NCBI GenBank assembly: GCA_958296125.1
Contig: OY282444.1
Span: forward strand, 2,537,940 to 2,601,939
Direction: 5' to 3'
Length of the DNA stretch: 64,000 nucleotides
Source: an uncultured Poribacteria bacterium
Lineage (GTDB): Bacteria; Poribacteria; WGA-4E; PCPOR2b
A program made the translations under genes and the position numbers. Positions 17,173 to 26,624 of this stretch are shown in pieces; positions within the stretch are counted from its first letter, which is position 1; each line of letters starts with the position of its first letter. Under the pieces are notes generated by a model that was given only the letters and a program-made list of their open reading frames with translations, searched no databases and had not been told where the DNA came from.

Positions 17173-17766
17173 ATGATGAAAACGCAAACCGTTCGACTCA
17201 CTCTATGGCTGCTGGTTTTCTGCCTCATCTCCGTCGCGGGGTACGCTGATGAAGGCAATCTTTTTGCGCGATTGGATCGAGGCATATTCAATGCGATCTA
17301 CGATGAACCGCCCCAACTCAAGCCGCTCGGCACAATCATGGAGGTAGGCACCGAACTCGGCAATGGCAAATTAATGATGGGGGTCTCCCTCCTCCTTATG
17401 GCTTATGGAAATGATGAACACCGAGAGATGGGCAGGTTGATGACTTCCACTTTCATTAGCACAGGCGCAATCGTTTGGGGGATGAAGGAGATTATTGGAC
17501 GTAAGCGGCCCTTAGACGATGTGGTCGGTAATCCGGCATTTCCATCGGGGCATACCGCCTACGCTTTCGCCGGTGCGGCACTCCTCGGGGCCCAGTATCC
17601 CAAACTCCGTATTCCGCTTTATATCGGCGCGGGGTTGGTCGGCCTCTCTCGGATCTATCTGGGCAGGCATTACGCCTCTGATGTGATTGCCGGCGCAGCG
17701 GTTGGCACGATAACCGGCACCCTCGTCTCGCGCTACCGCGCGACGTTGTTGCAGTGGCGGTTTTGA
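17173..17766 (+). CDS. PAP2-family membrane phosphatase
   Basis: About 197 residues. A signal peptide or first helix (LTLWLLVFCLISVAGYA) is followed by membrane helices and the three phosphatase motifs: KEIIGRKRP, PSGHTAYAF and SRIYLGRHYASD. The family removes phosphate from lipid phosphates such as undecaprenyl pyrophosphate or phosphatidic acid at the outer face of the inner membrane. ATG 17173 or 17176 is likely; an ATG at 17146 in the same frame lacks a clear ribosome site. Confidence 0.85.
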   Translation: MMKTQTVRLTLWLLVFCLISVAGYADEGNLFARLDRGIFNAIYDEPPQLKPLGTIMEVGTELGNGKLMMGVSLLLMAYGNDEHREMGRLMTSTFISTGAIVWGMKEIIGRKRPLDDVVGNPAFPSGHTAYAFAGAALLGAQYPKLRIPLYIGAGLVGLSRIYLGRHYASDVIAGAAVGTITGTLVSRYRATLLQWRF

Positions 17767-17928
17767 TATGGCTTTGCGGGTGCACAGTGGCTTTGACAAT
17801 CCACGGCGAGCGGCAATTGATGGGTGTGTGGGTTACGGCATACGCCTACTACTTTTTCTGGTGGTGTCGCAAAGCTGATATCTAAACAATAACGATAACA
17901 GCCGAACAGATAGCAACCTCACCTATTT

Positions 17929-19107
17929 TTATGCTGTCCGTAGGCGCGGATCTAACGCATCACGAACGGCATCCCCGAATAGATTTGCCGGCAGGACCAA
18001 CCCAAACATAAACAGAAACGCGGCGATGAGATTCCACCAGACCACCGGATCGCGAGCTAACTCCAAGCGGGCGGTGTTGATCATGTTACCCCAACTGCCC
18101 GTCGTGGGATCCACGCCAATCTGGAGGTAGGTCAGCAGGGCTTCAAAGAAAACCAGTCCACTGAAACGCAGGATAGCAGAGATAAGCACGATGTGCATGA
18201 CGTTTGGGACGATGTGTTTGAGAAGGATCTTCCACCGACTCACGCCGAAGGCTTCTGCGGCCTGGATATATTCTAACTCCCGCAGCTTGAGGGTTTCGCC
18301 ACGCAGCAGCCGACACAGCCCGGTCCAACTGCTGATCCCCAGGATGAGACAGAGGTTAAATAAGCCGTGCCCAAACAGGAGCATGAACGCAGCAATCAGA
18401 AGAATGCTCGGAATTGACGCGAGGGTGGAGTAGATATACTGAACGATGTCATCAACCCGCCCCCCGAAATACCCAGCGAGCACGCCGAAGCAGAGCGCAA
18501 ATGGAATCGCGGCTAGCGTTGTGAACCCACCGATGATCAACGCTGTCCGAATCCCTTTAAGCGCGCGGTAGAGGACATCGGTGCCGACCTTGTCCGTCCC
18601 GAAGAGGTGTGAACGGGGGTGTTGCAGTGGCGGATGCTCGCGAGCAACCCGTCCATCAGGTTGTTGGATTGTCGTTTTGGTGTAGAGGTGGGTTGCGAGA
18701 GGAGCGGAGTAGGTTTTTTCCGTCTTTTCGCGCAACGGTGTACAGAGCCGATCGAGGAGGCTCCACCTACGTGGGGAATAGATTAGTTGCCCCGCCTCAT
18801 TGCGAACCAGTTTTCCATTGGGGTTGAAGGCCGGATCACCCCAACGGAGACTATCAAGCAATCCAATCGATATGTAGACCGATAGGATAGCAAAGGACAC
18901 CATAGCCAACCGATGCCCGCGGACCTGACGTGCAGCATTTCGCCAATACTCCCGATGTGAAGCGTACCGAATCAGGAAGATTGCCGCCGCAATCATTGCA
19001 AGAAGGAGCAGGTTATGGTAGGCACCAGAGTGCCAGATCCATGCAATTCGATCACCGAAATGGATGGCTCCCGCTGTCTGATCCATTCCGATGAGAAAGA
19101 TGGGCAT
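17929..19107 (-). CDS. ABC transporter permease, DppC/OppC type
   Basis: About 392 residues. An N-terminal extension has two hydrophobic helices; a periplasmic loop and the conserved LFGTDKVGTDVLYRALKGIRTAL segment follow. The binding-protein-dependent transport domain then shows the EAA-like loop EAFGVSRWKILLKHIVPNVM. The C-terminus LFGDAVRDALDPRLR is typical of peptide/nickel permeases. No ATPase, second permease or solute-binding gene is next to it within the window, so it is isolated here. Substrate not assignable. Confidence 0.85.
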   Translation of the reverse strand: MPIFLIGMDQTAGAIHFGDRIAWIWHSGAYHNLLLLAMIAAAIFLIRYASHREYWRNAARQVRGHRLAMVSFAILSVYISIGLLDSLRWGDPAFNPNGKLVRNEAGQLIYSPRRWSLLDRLCTPLREKTEKTYSAPLATHLYTKTTIQQPDGRVAREHPPLQHPRSHLFGTDKVGTDVLYRALKGIRTALIIGGFTTLAAIPFALCFGVLAGYFGGRVDDIVQYIYSTLASIPSILLIAAFMLLFGHGLFNLCLILGISSWTGLCRLLRGETLKLRELEYIQAAEAFGVSRWKILLKHIVPNVMHIVLISAILRFSGLVFFEALLTYLQIGVDPTTGSWGNMINTARLELARDPVVWWNLIAAFLFMFGLVLPANLFGDAVRDALDPRLRTA

Positions 19108-19110
19108 CAC

Positions 19111-19268
19111 TCTTTGTCCTCTACGCTATAGAACCTCGCTTCATATGATCGAACAAACCAACGTGGTTCGGGAATCATGAAAAATTACACAAATTACAAG
19201 CGAAAGAGGTTACGGCATACAGAGTATGCCTACTACTGGGCAACTTGGGTTACTAATAGTGTAGCTGC
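19111..19268. repeat. Gap with GGCATACAGAGTATGCC palindrome and AACTTGGGTTA repeat
   Basis: GTTACGGCATACAGAGTATG (from 19209) has a shorter cousin GTTACGGCATACGCCTACTAC near 17830. CAACTTGGGTTACTAATA at 19241 matches repeats at 43257 and 46535. No gene seen. Confidence 0.45.
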
Positions 19269-20084
19269 TCATATACGTGGCAGCGTATCGTGTGGGTGAA
19301 CTAGCGCATGACGCTCGTGCAACTGAGCCAGATGACGGAGCCGCTCTGGGCTAGCGGTCTCTAGCATCAGGTCGGTGTACATGCCTCCGATTTTGAATCC
19401 GTGCGCCACAGGGCAGTGATGACGGAGGTATTCATCCACGCGCGCCAACCCTTCCTCTGTTACCCCCTGCTTAATCAGATTCATCGTAAACATGCGTCGG
19501 CGATTGCTACCGCCGAAGGAGGCGTGGAAGGTATCGTGATAGAAGATTGCCAGATCACCGGGGTTCGTTTCTAAGGCGACATTCCCCGGCACCTCGGAGG
19601 GTGGAAGGCCCCATAACTCTTCAGAATCCCTTGGCGATACATTCTCCGTCCGCCAAAAGGAGTCGGGGCGATGACTGCCCGGCATAACGCGCAAACAGCC
19701 GGTATCGCGGCGCAGTGGGTCGAGATAGTATGCTATTTTGATCGCGAAAAGTTCAGGGTATCCGCCATCGGCATGCCAGCCGGTATCCCCGCTGTAGTAG
19801 TTACCATCGCCCGAAGCGTAGTTAAAATCGGCTCCCAAAATGTCGGAGGCGATACCAACGACGCGTGAATCGTCAAGCAGCGTACAAAGTTTTTCGCTGT
19901 GATCAATCGTTGGAACAATCATGGTGCGTTGTGAGCCATCATGTCCATCGCCCCTGCCGTAAGTATTGAGTACGTGCTCAAACTCTTCGGTAATCCAAGC
20001 AACCTCGTCCGGCCGGAAAAGTTGCGGAATATGGATAAAGCCAAAGGTGTGGAAAAAGTTGAGTTGTTGTTCAGTAAGATTCAT
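19269..20084 (-). CDS. Phytanoyl-CoA dioxygenase (PhyH) family protein
   Basis: 271 residues of the Fe(II)/2-oxoglutarate dioxygenase superfamily. The HxD pair is in GDTGWHADGGYPELF, the distal His in FYHDTFHASFGGSNRRRMF, and the 2-oxoglutarate-binding Arg directly follows. It hydroxylates an unknown substrate in the cytoplasm. ATG 20084 has AGGGAGG about 10 bases upstream. Two more dioxygenase genes of this superfamily occur at 29912 and 46673. Confidence 0.85.
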   Translation of the reverse strand: MNLTEQQLNFFHTFGFIHIPQLFRPDEVAWITEEFEHVLNTYGRGDGHDGSQRTMIVPTIDHSEKLCTLLDDSRVVGIASDILGADFNYASGDGNYYSGDTGWHADGGYPELFAIKIAYYLDPLRRDTGCLRVMPGSHRPDSFWRTENVSPRDSEELWGLPPSEVPGNVALETNPGDLAIFYHDTFHASFGGSNRRRMFTMNLIKQGVTEEGLARVDEYLRHHCPVAHGFKIGGMYTDLMLETASPERLRHLAQLHERHALVHPHDTLPRI

Positions 20085-20152
20085 GAGAATGCCCCTCCCT
20101 ACGGGCACACATTAATGAAAGCTCATAGAAAAAGAAAGTGCAAAATGCTAAG

Positions 20153-20186
20153 AGAAACCGAGTTTTCAAGAACAAACTCGGTTTCT
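20153..20186. repeat. Hairpin repeat AGAAACCGAG...CTCGGTTTCT, copy 1
   Basis: Perfect stem AGAAACCGAGTTT / AAACTCGGTTTCT with an 8-base loop. Similar hairpins lie at 34320 and 61772. There is no T-run, so it is a repeat rather than a clear terminator. Confidence 0.65.
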
Positions 20187-20194
20187 GGCGCGCG

Positions 20195-20277
20195 ATGCAG
20201 TGGTAGCCGTAACAACTCATGTGGATTGCGAGGAGGGAATCGATCCCCATTATTACGATATTTGGATGTTTTGCCAT
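20195..20277 (-). pseudogene. Sulfatase N-terminal fragment
   Basis: Minus-strand MAKHPNIVIMGIDSL followed by HMSCYGYHC matches the first blade of sulfatases, where PNIV...DSL binds metal and CYGY follows. The match ends at the GAAACCGAG hairpin, after which the frame encodes nothing recognisable. Asp and Arg of the usual SLRADHMS are changed (SLLAIHMS), which fits decay. Confidence 0.6.
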
Positions 20278-20370
20278 AGGGGTCCGTGGTCGGGTCAATC
20301 ACCATCGCTCCCTAGCTTTGAGAGTTGAAAAGCCGTCGCATATAATCAGCGGGCAATACACCCTAACATC

Positions 20371-21246
20371 TCACCCCTCTATCGCCTGATCCAAAGCCCG
20401 AATGTAACCGATAGTCCAAGCAAGCCCAGCGGCGGAATCTCCGGCGATGGATGGGTAATGCTCGGGGTAGATCTGCCCCTGATAGTTGATCTGCTTGAGT
20501 GCGCGAATCGAACCAACCATATCGACCTCCCCTGTACCGAAAGCGACTTCGAGGTAGCCGATGTCTGCCAGACGTTTTTCAACCTCCGGTGGGATGTCAC
20601 CAGCAACTTGCGTCACCACATCACGGATGTGGAACATGAAGATCTGATCGCCGTAGTTCAAGATGTCCCTCACCAAATCGTCGCCAGCCATCTGGGATTT
20701 TCCCTGACAGAACGTGACACCGTTGGCAGGGCTATCTACTTCGTTTAGGAGCCGCGACATCGTTTCATAGTTCCAGAGCAGGCGATCCGGCACATGAAAG
20801 TGGTGGGTGGAGATTCGGACACCGGCGGTTTCGGCGATACGGGTGAGTTGGTTATAGACCTCAATCAAGCCGCTCCAGAGTTGGTCTCTTTCGGCATCGG
20901 AACTTAATCGGTCAACGTTGAGATAGAGATGAACGTAAGGAATGCCGGCTTCACCCATATTTTGGATAAGCTCCCCGAAGATTTTCACCTCTTCCTTTTG
21001 GGTGTCGGGATCAGAGAAGGCCTCCTGGCGAATGCGGTCTGGTGTGAGCGCGGCGAGGGTGATGCCCGCAGCGGCGTATTTGCTGACAAGGCCTTTCAGG
21101 GCATCGGTTGAAGGGATTCCATCGGTGTCCTCACCAGCAATTCCAGTAACGCCCAAGACGATGTGGTAGACATCGGTATCGTGACAAAAGGCGATGTTGC
21201 GGTCGTGGTCTGTTCCGTAAGGGGCAAAAATACCGATAGCTAACAT
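20371..21246 (-). CDS. Mannonate dehydratase (UxuA)-like TIM-barrel protein
   Basis: 291 residues. The block STHHFHVPDRLLWNYETMSR...NGVTFCQGKSQMAGDDL and the later FMFHIRDV resemble UxuA-type mannonate dehydratases and xylose-isomerase-like TIM barrels. It is shorter than E. coli UxuA (about 390 residues) and could be a sugar-phosphate isomerase/epimerase instead. GGAGGT lies just ahead of the ATG. It acts in the cytoplasm, probably in sugar-acid breakdown; substrate not certain. Confidence 0.7.
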   Translation of the reverse strand: MLAIGIFAPYGTDHDRNIAFCHDTDVYHIVLGVTGIAGEDTDGIPSTDALKGLVSKYAAAGITLAALTPDRIRQEAFSDPDTQKEEVKIFGELIQNMGEAGIPYVHLYLNVDRLSSDAERDQLWSGLIEVYNQLTRIAETAGVRISTHHFHVPDRLLWNYETMSRLLNEVDSPANGVTFCQGKSQMAGDDLVRDILNYGDQIFMFHIRDVVTQVAGDIPPEVEKRLADIGYLEVAFGTGEVDMVGSIRALKQINYQGQIYPEHYPSIAGDSAAGLAWTIGYIRALDQAIEG

Positions 21247-21393
21247 AGATAACCTCCGTAGGGTTGAAGTCGCAGTGGCGATGATGTGCGATTGTTAAGT
21301 GAACTGAGCTATCCCAATCCGTCCTCAATATGATAAGATCAAGCCGTTATTCTATCACTAAAACAGTTTCGTGCCAAGCAAAAATTTAGATGA

Positions 21394-21422
21394 TTGCGTT
21401 ATCTCGCGGAAAATGGTATAAT
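21394..21422 (+). promoter_or_regulatory. Promoter with perfect -10 box
   Basis: TTGCGT (21394-21399), 17-base spacer, TATAAT (21417-21422), about 39 bases before the ATG at 21461. Confidence 0.65.
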
Positions 21423-21460
21423 TTGGCAATCTATTCAAACAGTAAGGAGGAATTTCAACT

Positions 21461-21826
21461 ATGAGTCAGGAAAAGGTCTTCCAAGTCGGTGGGGTTGAAC
21501 TCCACGTTGATAACCGGAGCTTAGGCGATGATGGGGGCCCCTCTGTCCGCGTCTACGGCGATGTTGATGGTGAAGCGGTACAATTGCTGCGGTTCGATTG
21601 CTTCCGAAAAGACCCGCACTATCATTACGATCCGTCCGGCAGAAACGAGCAACACCCCCTCGATCAAGCGACTGTCCCCGATTCAATTGGCTGGACGATT
21701 GAACAACTCGGAACCAACCTCGCGGAGATGATTCGCACGGCTAGCTATGACAGGGTTGCCGCAGGAGTTGATCAAGCGGCGATCGAGGGTGTGCTGTCAG
21801 AGGTTGAATCAATTATGCGGAGTTAA
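21461..21826 (+). CDS. Conserved-looking small acidic protein, function unknown
   Basis: 121 residues, soluble and acidic, with no signal peptide. Notable segments are GGPSVRVYGDVDGEAVQLLRFD and the His-rich DPHYHYDPSGRNEQHPLD, which could bind a metal, followed by a helical C-terminus. A strong promoter and a near-perfect TAAGGAGG site precede the ATG, so it is very likely expressed. I do not recognise the family. Confidence 0.75.
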   Translation: MSQEKVFQVGGVELHVDNRSLGDDGGPSVRVYGDVDGEAVQLLRFDCFRKDPHYHYDPSGRNEQHPLDQATVPDSIGWTIEQLGTNLAEMIRTASYDRVAAGVDQAAIEGVLSEVESIMRS

Positions 21827-21887
21827 ATGGTCATCTGCCTTGTTAACCCAATCGAGGGTTATTAACAGGAGAAGTCCCCACTCCCCA

Positions 21888-22017
21888 AATACGTTCATCG
21901 GTTATAAGATCGAAACAGAGTTTATCCGCACTATTGATTTGTTCCCAACTATTTTAAGTCAGTCCGGGCGCACTGTCGAACCGAGTCAAATTGATAGCAC
22001 ATCCTTCGCTAGGTCAA
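21888..22017 (+). pseudogene. Sulfatase internal/C-terminal fragment
   Basis: Plus-strand frame reading ETEFIRTIDLFPTILSQSG and then IDSTSFAR. In sulfatases a segment of the form VRTIDIFPTIL...IDGVSL lies toward the end of the catalytic domain. No start and no N-terminal part are present. It may come from the same lost gene as the N-terminal fragment at 20195-20277, which lies on the other strand. Confidence 0.55.
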
Positions 22018-23031
22018 CTCCTCATTGTACGCGAATAGTGCGGGTGTGCCGCCGGTATGCAGGAAAATTATCGTATCATCGGAGGAAATCCGTCCCTTTC
22101 GGATGTGATCGATCAAGCCTGATAACGCTTTGCTAGTGTAGGAGGGATCAAGGAAGATTCCCTCGGTTCGCGCCATCAGTTTCAGAGCATCGACACACTC
22201 TGGCGTGAGGATGCCGTAATCTTTCCCGACATAATCGTCGGAGTTACACACATCGTCATCGTTGATAGCGAGGTCAAGTCCCAAAATCGCTGCTGCATCG
22301 TTTGCAGCAGTTCGGATACGCTCGACTCGATCCGCCCAGCCAATTGGCGCAATTCCAAAGGGTTTCAGTTTCATTCCTAGTGCCTTTGTTCCGAGGATTA
22401 ACCCTCCCTGCGTTCCGCCCGCCGAAGCCGCGTAAATCCAGTCGGCATCAATTCCCATTGCTTCCTGTTGTTCGTGGATTTCAGCGATGCACCACGCAAA
22501 GGCAACCGCGGCGAGAGCTGTCGATCTGGGTGCAGCAAGGACATGGGGTTTAAGGCCCTTTCCCTTCAGTTCTTCGGCGAGGGCATATTTTATCGCGTCA
22601 AGTTCGGGGCCCATAGGCGCATCGACAAATTCAACATCCGCACCAGCCAAATCGTCCAGCAATACATTCCCCTGCCTCATGCTTTTGTTGTCACGAGAGA
22701 GCCGGAGGTAGCACTTCAACCCCAACTTTGCCGAAGCGGCGGCGGCTTGCCGACAATGGTTCGATTGCGAGGCAGCACCCTGAATGATTGTGTCCGCCCC
22801 CTGATGCACCCCATCACCGATTGTAAAGGTCAATTGACGCACCTTGTTCCCACCGAACGCAAGCCCTGAACAGTCCTCACGTTTGATGAGGATGCGGGGA
22901 CCGCCCAATGCCTCTGATAAACGCGGACACTCCTCCAAGCGCGTTGGAAAATGTCCGATATTGACTTGCGGCAGTTGTTTTATTTTTTTACAAAGTTGCT
23001 CTCTGGTAACTGCAGCATTTGATGACCTCAT
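22009..23031 (-). CDS. D-cysteine desulfhydrase / ACC deaminase-like PLP enzyme
   Basis: 340 residues of the fold-II PLP family. The N-terminal PTRLEECPRLSEALGGPRILIKRED and FGGNKVRQL (PLP-binding Lys near residue 60) are characteristic; QSNHCRQAAAASAKLGLKC and ASAGGTQGGLILG follow. Relatives split D-cysteine to pyruvate, sulfide and ammonia, or deaminate 1-aminocyclopropane-1-carboxylate; sequence alone does not decide. It overlaps the upstream small gene by 4 bases, so the two are co-translated. Confidence 0.85.
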   Translation of the reverse strand: MRSSNAAVTREQLCKKIKQLPQVNIGHFPTRLEECPRLSEALGGPRILIKREDCSGLAFGGNKVRQLTFTIGDGVHQGADTIIQGAASQSNHCRQAAAASAKLGLKCYLRLSRDNKSMRQGNVLLDDLAGADVEFVDAPMGPELDAIKYALAEELKGKGLKPHVLAAPRSTALAAVAFAWCIAEIHEQQEAMGIDADWIYAASAGGTQGGLILGTKALGMKLKPFGIAPIGWADRVERIRTAANDAAAILGLDLAINDDDVCNSDDYVGKDYGILTPECVDALKLMARTEGIFLDPSYTSKALSGLIDHIRKGRISSDDTIIFLHTGGTPALFAYNEELT

Positions 23032-23423
23032 GAGTTCTCCTTCTGAACCAGCAATTCTTTCAGTAAATTGGTCAGTTCTTCGTTTCCTGAAGTTAGCTCA
23101 AATACACGTTTTATTTTATCTTCGCGACTGGTCTCAGACACCCCACCGCCCGGCTCCCAGATGACTTCCAACTGCCTGGGGTTCAGACGATCATAGTTGA
23201 TTTTGACGATGGTAAAAGGGTAGTTATCCGGCACCAGTATAATCCAGTCAACGGTCTCGCCCCGATCCGAATATTGACGGTCTGTTGTCAGGCGTCGATC
23301 CTGATGGGGGACATTCTGTTTAATCCACTGTTTGCGCCCGAACGGATCTGTTTCATAACGCCCCACTTCCAGCCAACTGCGCCCTGAGCCGTTGGGTTTG
23401 GTTGTAACATTAATCTGCGGCAC
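23028..23423 (-). CDS. Hypothetical protein coupled to the PLP enzyme
   Basis: 131 residues, soluble. N-terminal half is beta-rich (SWLEVGRYETDPFGRKQWIKQ; WIILVPDNYPFTIVKINYD), C-terminal third helical (EDKIKRVFELTSGNEELTNLL). No family recognised. Its stop overlaps the start of the desulfhydrase-like gene, implying translational coupling. A GGGGGGTGC stretch before the ATG may be the ribosome site. Confidence 0.65.
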   Translation of the reverse strand: MPQINVTTKPNGSGRSWLEVGRYETDPFGRKQWIKQNVPHQDRRLTTDRQYSDRGETVDWIILVPDNYPFTIVKINYDRLNPRQLEVIWEPGGGVSETSREDKIKRVFELTSGNEELTNLLKELLVQKENS

Positions 23424-23443
23424 GGTTGCACCCCCCTCTTATT

Positions 23444-24457
23444 TCAGTCTCTTTTGATTTGAACTGAGGCACCCTGTTCGTGGCTATCGGCAATCGCTTG
23501 GCAGATTCGCATCACCTCACAAGCCTCGGCAAGACTGGCGTGAGGTTGTCTACCAACGAGGATTGACCGGGCAAAATGCTCCAGTTCTTCGAGGTACCCG
23601 GGGCGTCCGTAGCCACGATAGTGGGTTCCTTGATCCCATTCCAGCGTCGGGAAATCCCGATAACCACCGACACCCTGCCACACATCTGGCTTGAGATACT
23701 GGACCCGCTGCATGTTGTGCACTTGGATTACATGTCCACCGTCGCCGGAGACCATCACCGATGTTTCTAGTGTTGGTGCCCCCGCAACCATATTTAGCGT
23801 GCCGACGGCTCCGTTGTCAAACTGTAGAGAGATGGCAAACGCCATTCGTCCGTCCGCGCCGAAATGTTCAAAGGCGCGAAGTTTTGTCACGTCCCCCACC
23901 AGATACCGCATGCAATCGACAATATGAACGCCCTGATCCAGCAGGTACGCCCACTCCAGCGTTTCATGTGCGCCTCTCGGACTCGGTGCCAGATAACGTC
24001 CTTCAAATAGGAGGGGCTCTCCAAATTCTGCGCGTCTAATAATCCGCTTTGCTATCCGATGTGCAGGCGCATGGCGCCACATCGTGGCGACCATGCCAAA
24101 TTTTCCCGTTCTCGCCGAAGTTTCAGAGAGCCGCTCGGCATCTTCCACATTGATCGCGGGTGGCTTTTCAATGAAAACGTGCTTTCCTAGTTCCATGCAA
24201 GTAATCGCCAAATCCGTGTGCATGGTTTTGGGGTGTCCAACAATCGCAACGACATCCAGTGCTTCAGCTGCAATCATCTCCTGGTAATCTGTATACCACT
24301 GGTTGGCACCAAAGCGTTTGGCGTTGCTCTCAGCTTTTGCGGCTGCGATATCGCACGTCGCGACAAAATCAATTTCAGGGACCAACCGAATACACGGTTG
24401 CAAATTCCGGGTCGCGTGTGCGCCACAACCGATAAAACCCAATTTAATCTGTGCCAT
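23444..24457 (-). CDS. Gfo/Idh/MocA-family oxidoreductase (1)
   Basis: 337 residues. The NAD(P) motif LGFIGCGAHATRNL is at the N-terminus and the signature VFIEKPPAI near residue 95 contains the catalytic Lys of EKP. The C-terminal domain follows (EWAYLLDQGVHIVDCMRYLVGD, with the conserved Asp/His). Such enzymes oxidise or reduce sugars, inositols or related polyols. It sits directly downstream of a second Gfo/Idh/MocA gene, probably in one operon. Confidence 0.88.
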   Translation of the reverse strand: MAQIKLGFIGCGAHATRNLQPCIRLVPEIDFVATCDIAAAKAESNAKRFGANQWYTDYQEMIAAEALDVVAIVGHPKTMHTDLAITCMELGKHVFIEKPPAINVEDAERLSETSARTGKFGMVATMWRHAPAHRIAKRIIRRAEFGEPLLFEGRYLAPSPRGAHETLEWAYLLDQGVHIVDCMRYLVGDVTKLRAFEHFGADGRMAFAISLQFDNGAVGTLNMVAGAPTLETSVMVSGDGGHVIQVHNMQRVQYLKPDVWQGVGGYRDFPTLEWDQGTHYRGYGRPGYLEELEHFARSILVGRQPHASLAEACEVMRICQAIADSHEQGASVQIKRD

Positions 24458-24483
24458 GACAATTCCACCTATATTTTGAGGTC

Positions 24484-25389
24484 TCAGCCCACAGTATACT
24501 CCAACGCCGTTTGCACCCCATCGTTTACGGCGGATTTGGCTGCCGCTTCGATGAAGGCAACAATTTCCACACTTTCGGAGATATCGATCGGTGGCTTTCC
24601 GGTCTCGAACATCTGAACAATCTGTTTGAGAAGTTCACGGTAGATGTAACTTGCATTTATCGAGGTTCGCACGATGGATTTTTCACAATATGCGGTGAAA
24701 CCGTAGCCCTGTGTTCCCTTCCGGAGGCCGCGCATCGTTCCGATTCGTCCATCTTTCCAACGCCCGGTCACAACGTCCACGTCATCGTTCGAGATCGCCC
24801 CAACCGTTTCACAGCCAGGTCCCATCAGCGCGTATAGGGTTTCGACACCGTGGAGTCCGTAATGAAAGAGCCCCGGATTGCGTGGGTGGAGCGGCGCGGG
24901 TGAGGAGACTTCCGCACCGAGAATCTTTCCAATTTCGCCCTCTTTACCCTTAACCTCGACCACCTCCAGACCGTAACGCAACGATGAAGAGGTGAAAATT
25001 GCGACGTTTTTTGATTGGGCGAGCGCTACTAAAGCCTGTGCTTGTGTTAAGTCACAGGTAAAGGGTTTATCCACAAATGCGGGCAATCCTGCTTCCAGAA
25101 ACGGGGTCGTTCGTTCATAGTGGAAGCCCCCTTCGACCGACTCGATGAGCACCGCATCAATCTGTCCAATCATCTCCTCTGGTTTGTCCACCAACGGTAC
25201 GCCGTATTCCTGCATCTGCTTTGTATATCCGGGGATGCGTTCAGGCGATAGTAGCGATTCCCCCGGACAACCGACCACAACTTTTGCTCCTTCTACCCAC
25301 TGATCCGCACCTATATCAATATGGTTAAGCCGTCGTGTGAATTCAACCACATGCGACGTATCAAAATCAACAATTCCGAGCCGAATCAT
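24484..25389 (-). CDS. Gfo/Idh/MocA-like oxidoreductase (2)
   Basis: 301 residues. IRLGIVDFDTSHVVEF replaces the usual GxGxxG with a degenerate form, but PAFVDKPFTCDLTQAQ (DKP, equivalent to EKP) and the HYGLHGVETLYALMG block mark the family. ATG 25389 has GGAGGGAG upstream; a TTG 12 bases earlier is less likely. The poor dinucleotide motif leaves open a different cofactor-binding mode. Confidence 0.8.
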   Translation of the reverse strand: MIRLGIVDFDTSHVVEFTRRLNHIDIGADQWVEGAKVVVGCPGESLLSPERIPGYTKQMQEYGVPLVDKPEEMIGQIDAVLIESVEGGFHYERTTPFLEAGLPAFVDKPFTCDLTQAQALVALAQSKNVAIFTSSSLRYGLEVVEVKGKEGEIGKILGAEVSSPAPLHPRNPGLFHYGLHGVETLYALMGPGCETVGAISNDDVDVVTGRWKDGRIGTMRGLRKGTQGYGFTAYCEKSIVRTSINASYIYRELLKQIVQMFETGKPPIDISESVEIVAFIEAAAKSAVNDGVQTALEYTVG

Positions 25390-25615
25390 ATCTCCCTCCA
25401 AGCTATGCTATTATTAATCGTTCGGCTAATGGTATGCATCCTCTTCAGAAATTTCTCATGGACAATCACAATACTGAATTTTCGCTGATTTTTCAGCGTT
25501 TTGTCAAGGTATTTTTTTCTGTATACAAGGGATTGGGTCTATGATACAATGTCAAAATTGATTAACATTTCCAAATTATCGGCGTTGGGGTGTGTTACGT
25601 GGATTTTTGCGTGAG

Positions 25616-26464
25616 ATGAGCCCTGTCCCTAACCTTTCAAATTTCCAATCCACTATGCAATCAATATTGACGAAACAGGTCATACGCTGGCGTAATTCCT
25701 ACCCATCCCCGGCTGAGGATTCTCTCGTGGTTGAGGAACCGCTCGAAATTCGAGTGGGTAGACAGAGCCTGATAGTTGTGATGCGAACACCGGGGCATGA
25801 CTTTGATCTCGCTGCAGGATTTCTTTACACGGAAGGGCTGATAACATCGTCCGATGACATCGGGGCAATCGCTTACTGTGAGGATATTGAGGGGCCGGAC
25901 CTGCAAAATATCATAAACGTTCACCTAACGAATGGACAGGTTCTCGAAGAGCAGCAGGGTTGGCAACGGAACTTCCACGCGAATGCTAGTTGTGGGTTGT
26001 GCGGCAAAATGACTATCGAATCGGTCAAACAGGAGATTCCACCGATAACATCAGAGATTCAGATAGATCCGGGCGTTTTTTACCTGCTCAACGATAAACT
26101 CCGATCGGCGCAATCTGTCTTTGAAGCAACCGGCGGGTTGCACGCCGCTGGATTATTTGATGAGCGGGGTGAACTGCAAATCATACGCGAGGATGTTGGA
26201 CGGCACAATGCAGTGGATAAGGTGATTGGACAGGCACTGTTAATTGAGCAACTTCCTTTAGATCGACACATTTTGATGGTAAGTGGACGCGCCAGTTTCG
26301 AGATTATTCAGAAAGCGTTATTCGCCCGCATACCAGTGATTGTAGCGGTTTCTGCGGCATCCAGTCTAGCTGTCGAATTGGCGCAAGAGGGGGCAATCAC
26401 GCTGATTGGGTTTATGCGCGGCAAAGGCATGACGGTCTACAGTCATCCGGGCAGGATTCGATGA
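25616..26464 (+). CDS. fdhD: FdhD, formate dehydrogenase accessory sulfurtransferase
   Basis: About 282 residues. PGHDFDLAAGFLYTEGLI, the sulfur-carrying NASCGLCGKMTIES (CxxC) and REDVGRHNAVDKVIG are diagnostic. FdhD passes sulfur from IscS to the molybdenum cofactor of formate dehydrogenase. No formate dehydrogenase gene is in the window. A GTG at 25592 and an ATG at 25655 are alternative starts; none has a strong ribosome site. Confidence 0.92.
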   Translation: MSPVPNLSNFQSTMQSILTKQVIRWRNSYPSPAEDSLVVEEPLEIRVGRQSLIVVMRTPGHDFDLAAGFLYTEGLITSSDDIGAIAYCEDIEGPDLQNIINVHLTNGQVLEEQQGWQRNFHANASCGLCGKMTIESVKQEIPPITSEIQIDPGVFYLLNDKLRSAQSVFEATGGLHAAGLFDERGELQIIREDVGRHNAVDKVIGQALLIEQLPLDRHILMVSGRASFEIIQKALFARIPVIVAVSAASSLAVELAQEGAITLIGFMRGKGMTVYSHPGRIR

Positions 26465-26624
26465 ACCACCGCAGAATGGCAATAAAGTTATAATCAGGTC
26501 TGGAATATACCAAAATAAACTCAACATGAGTTTTTTCGGAAAGTTCGTCTGTAGTCGAATCAACTCCCCAACTGCTTACATTCGGCTATGCTCAACACAT
26601 TGTGGTAAAGGAGGATTATTCTAA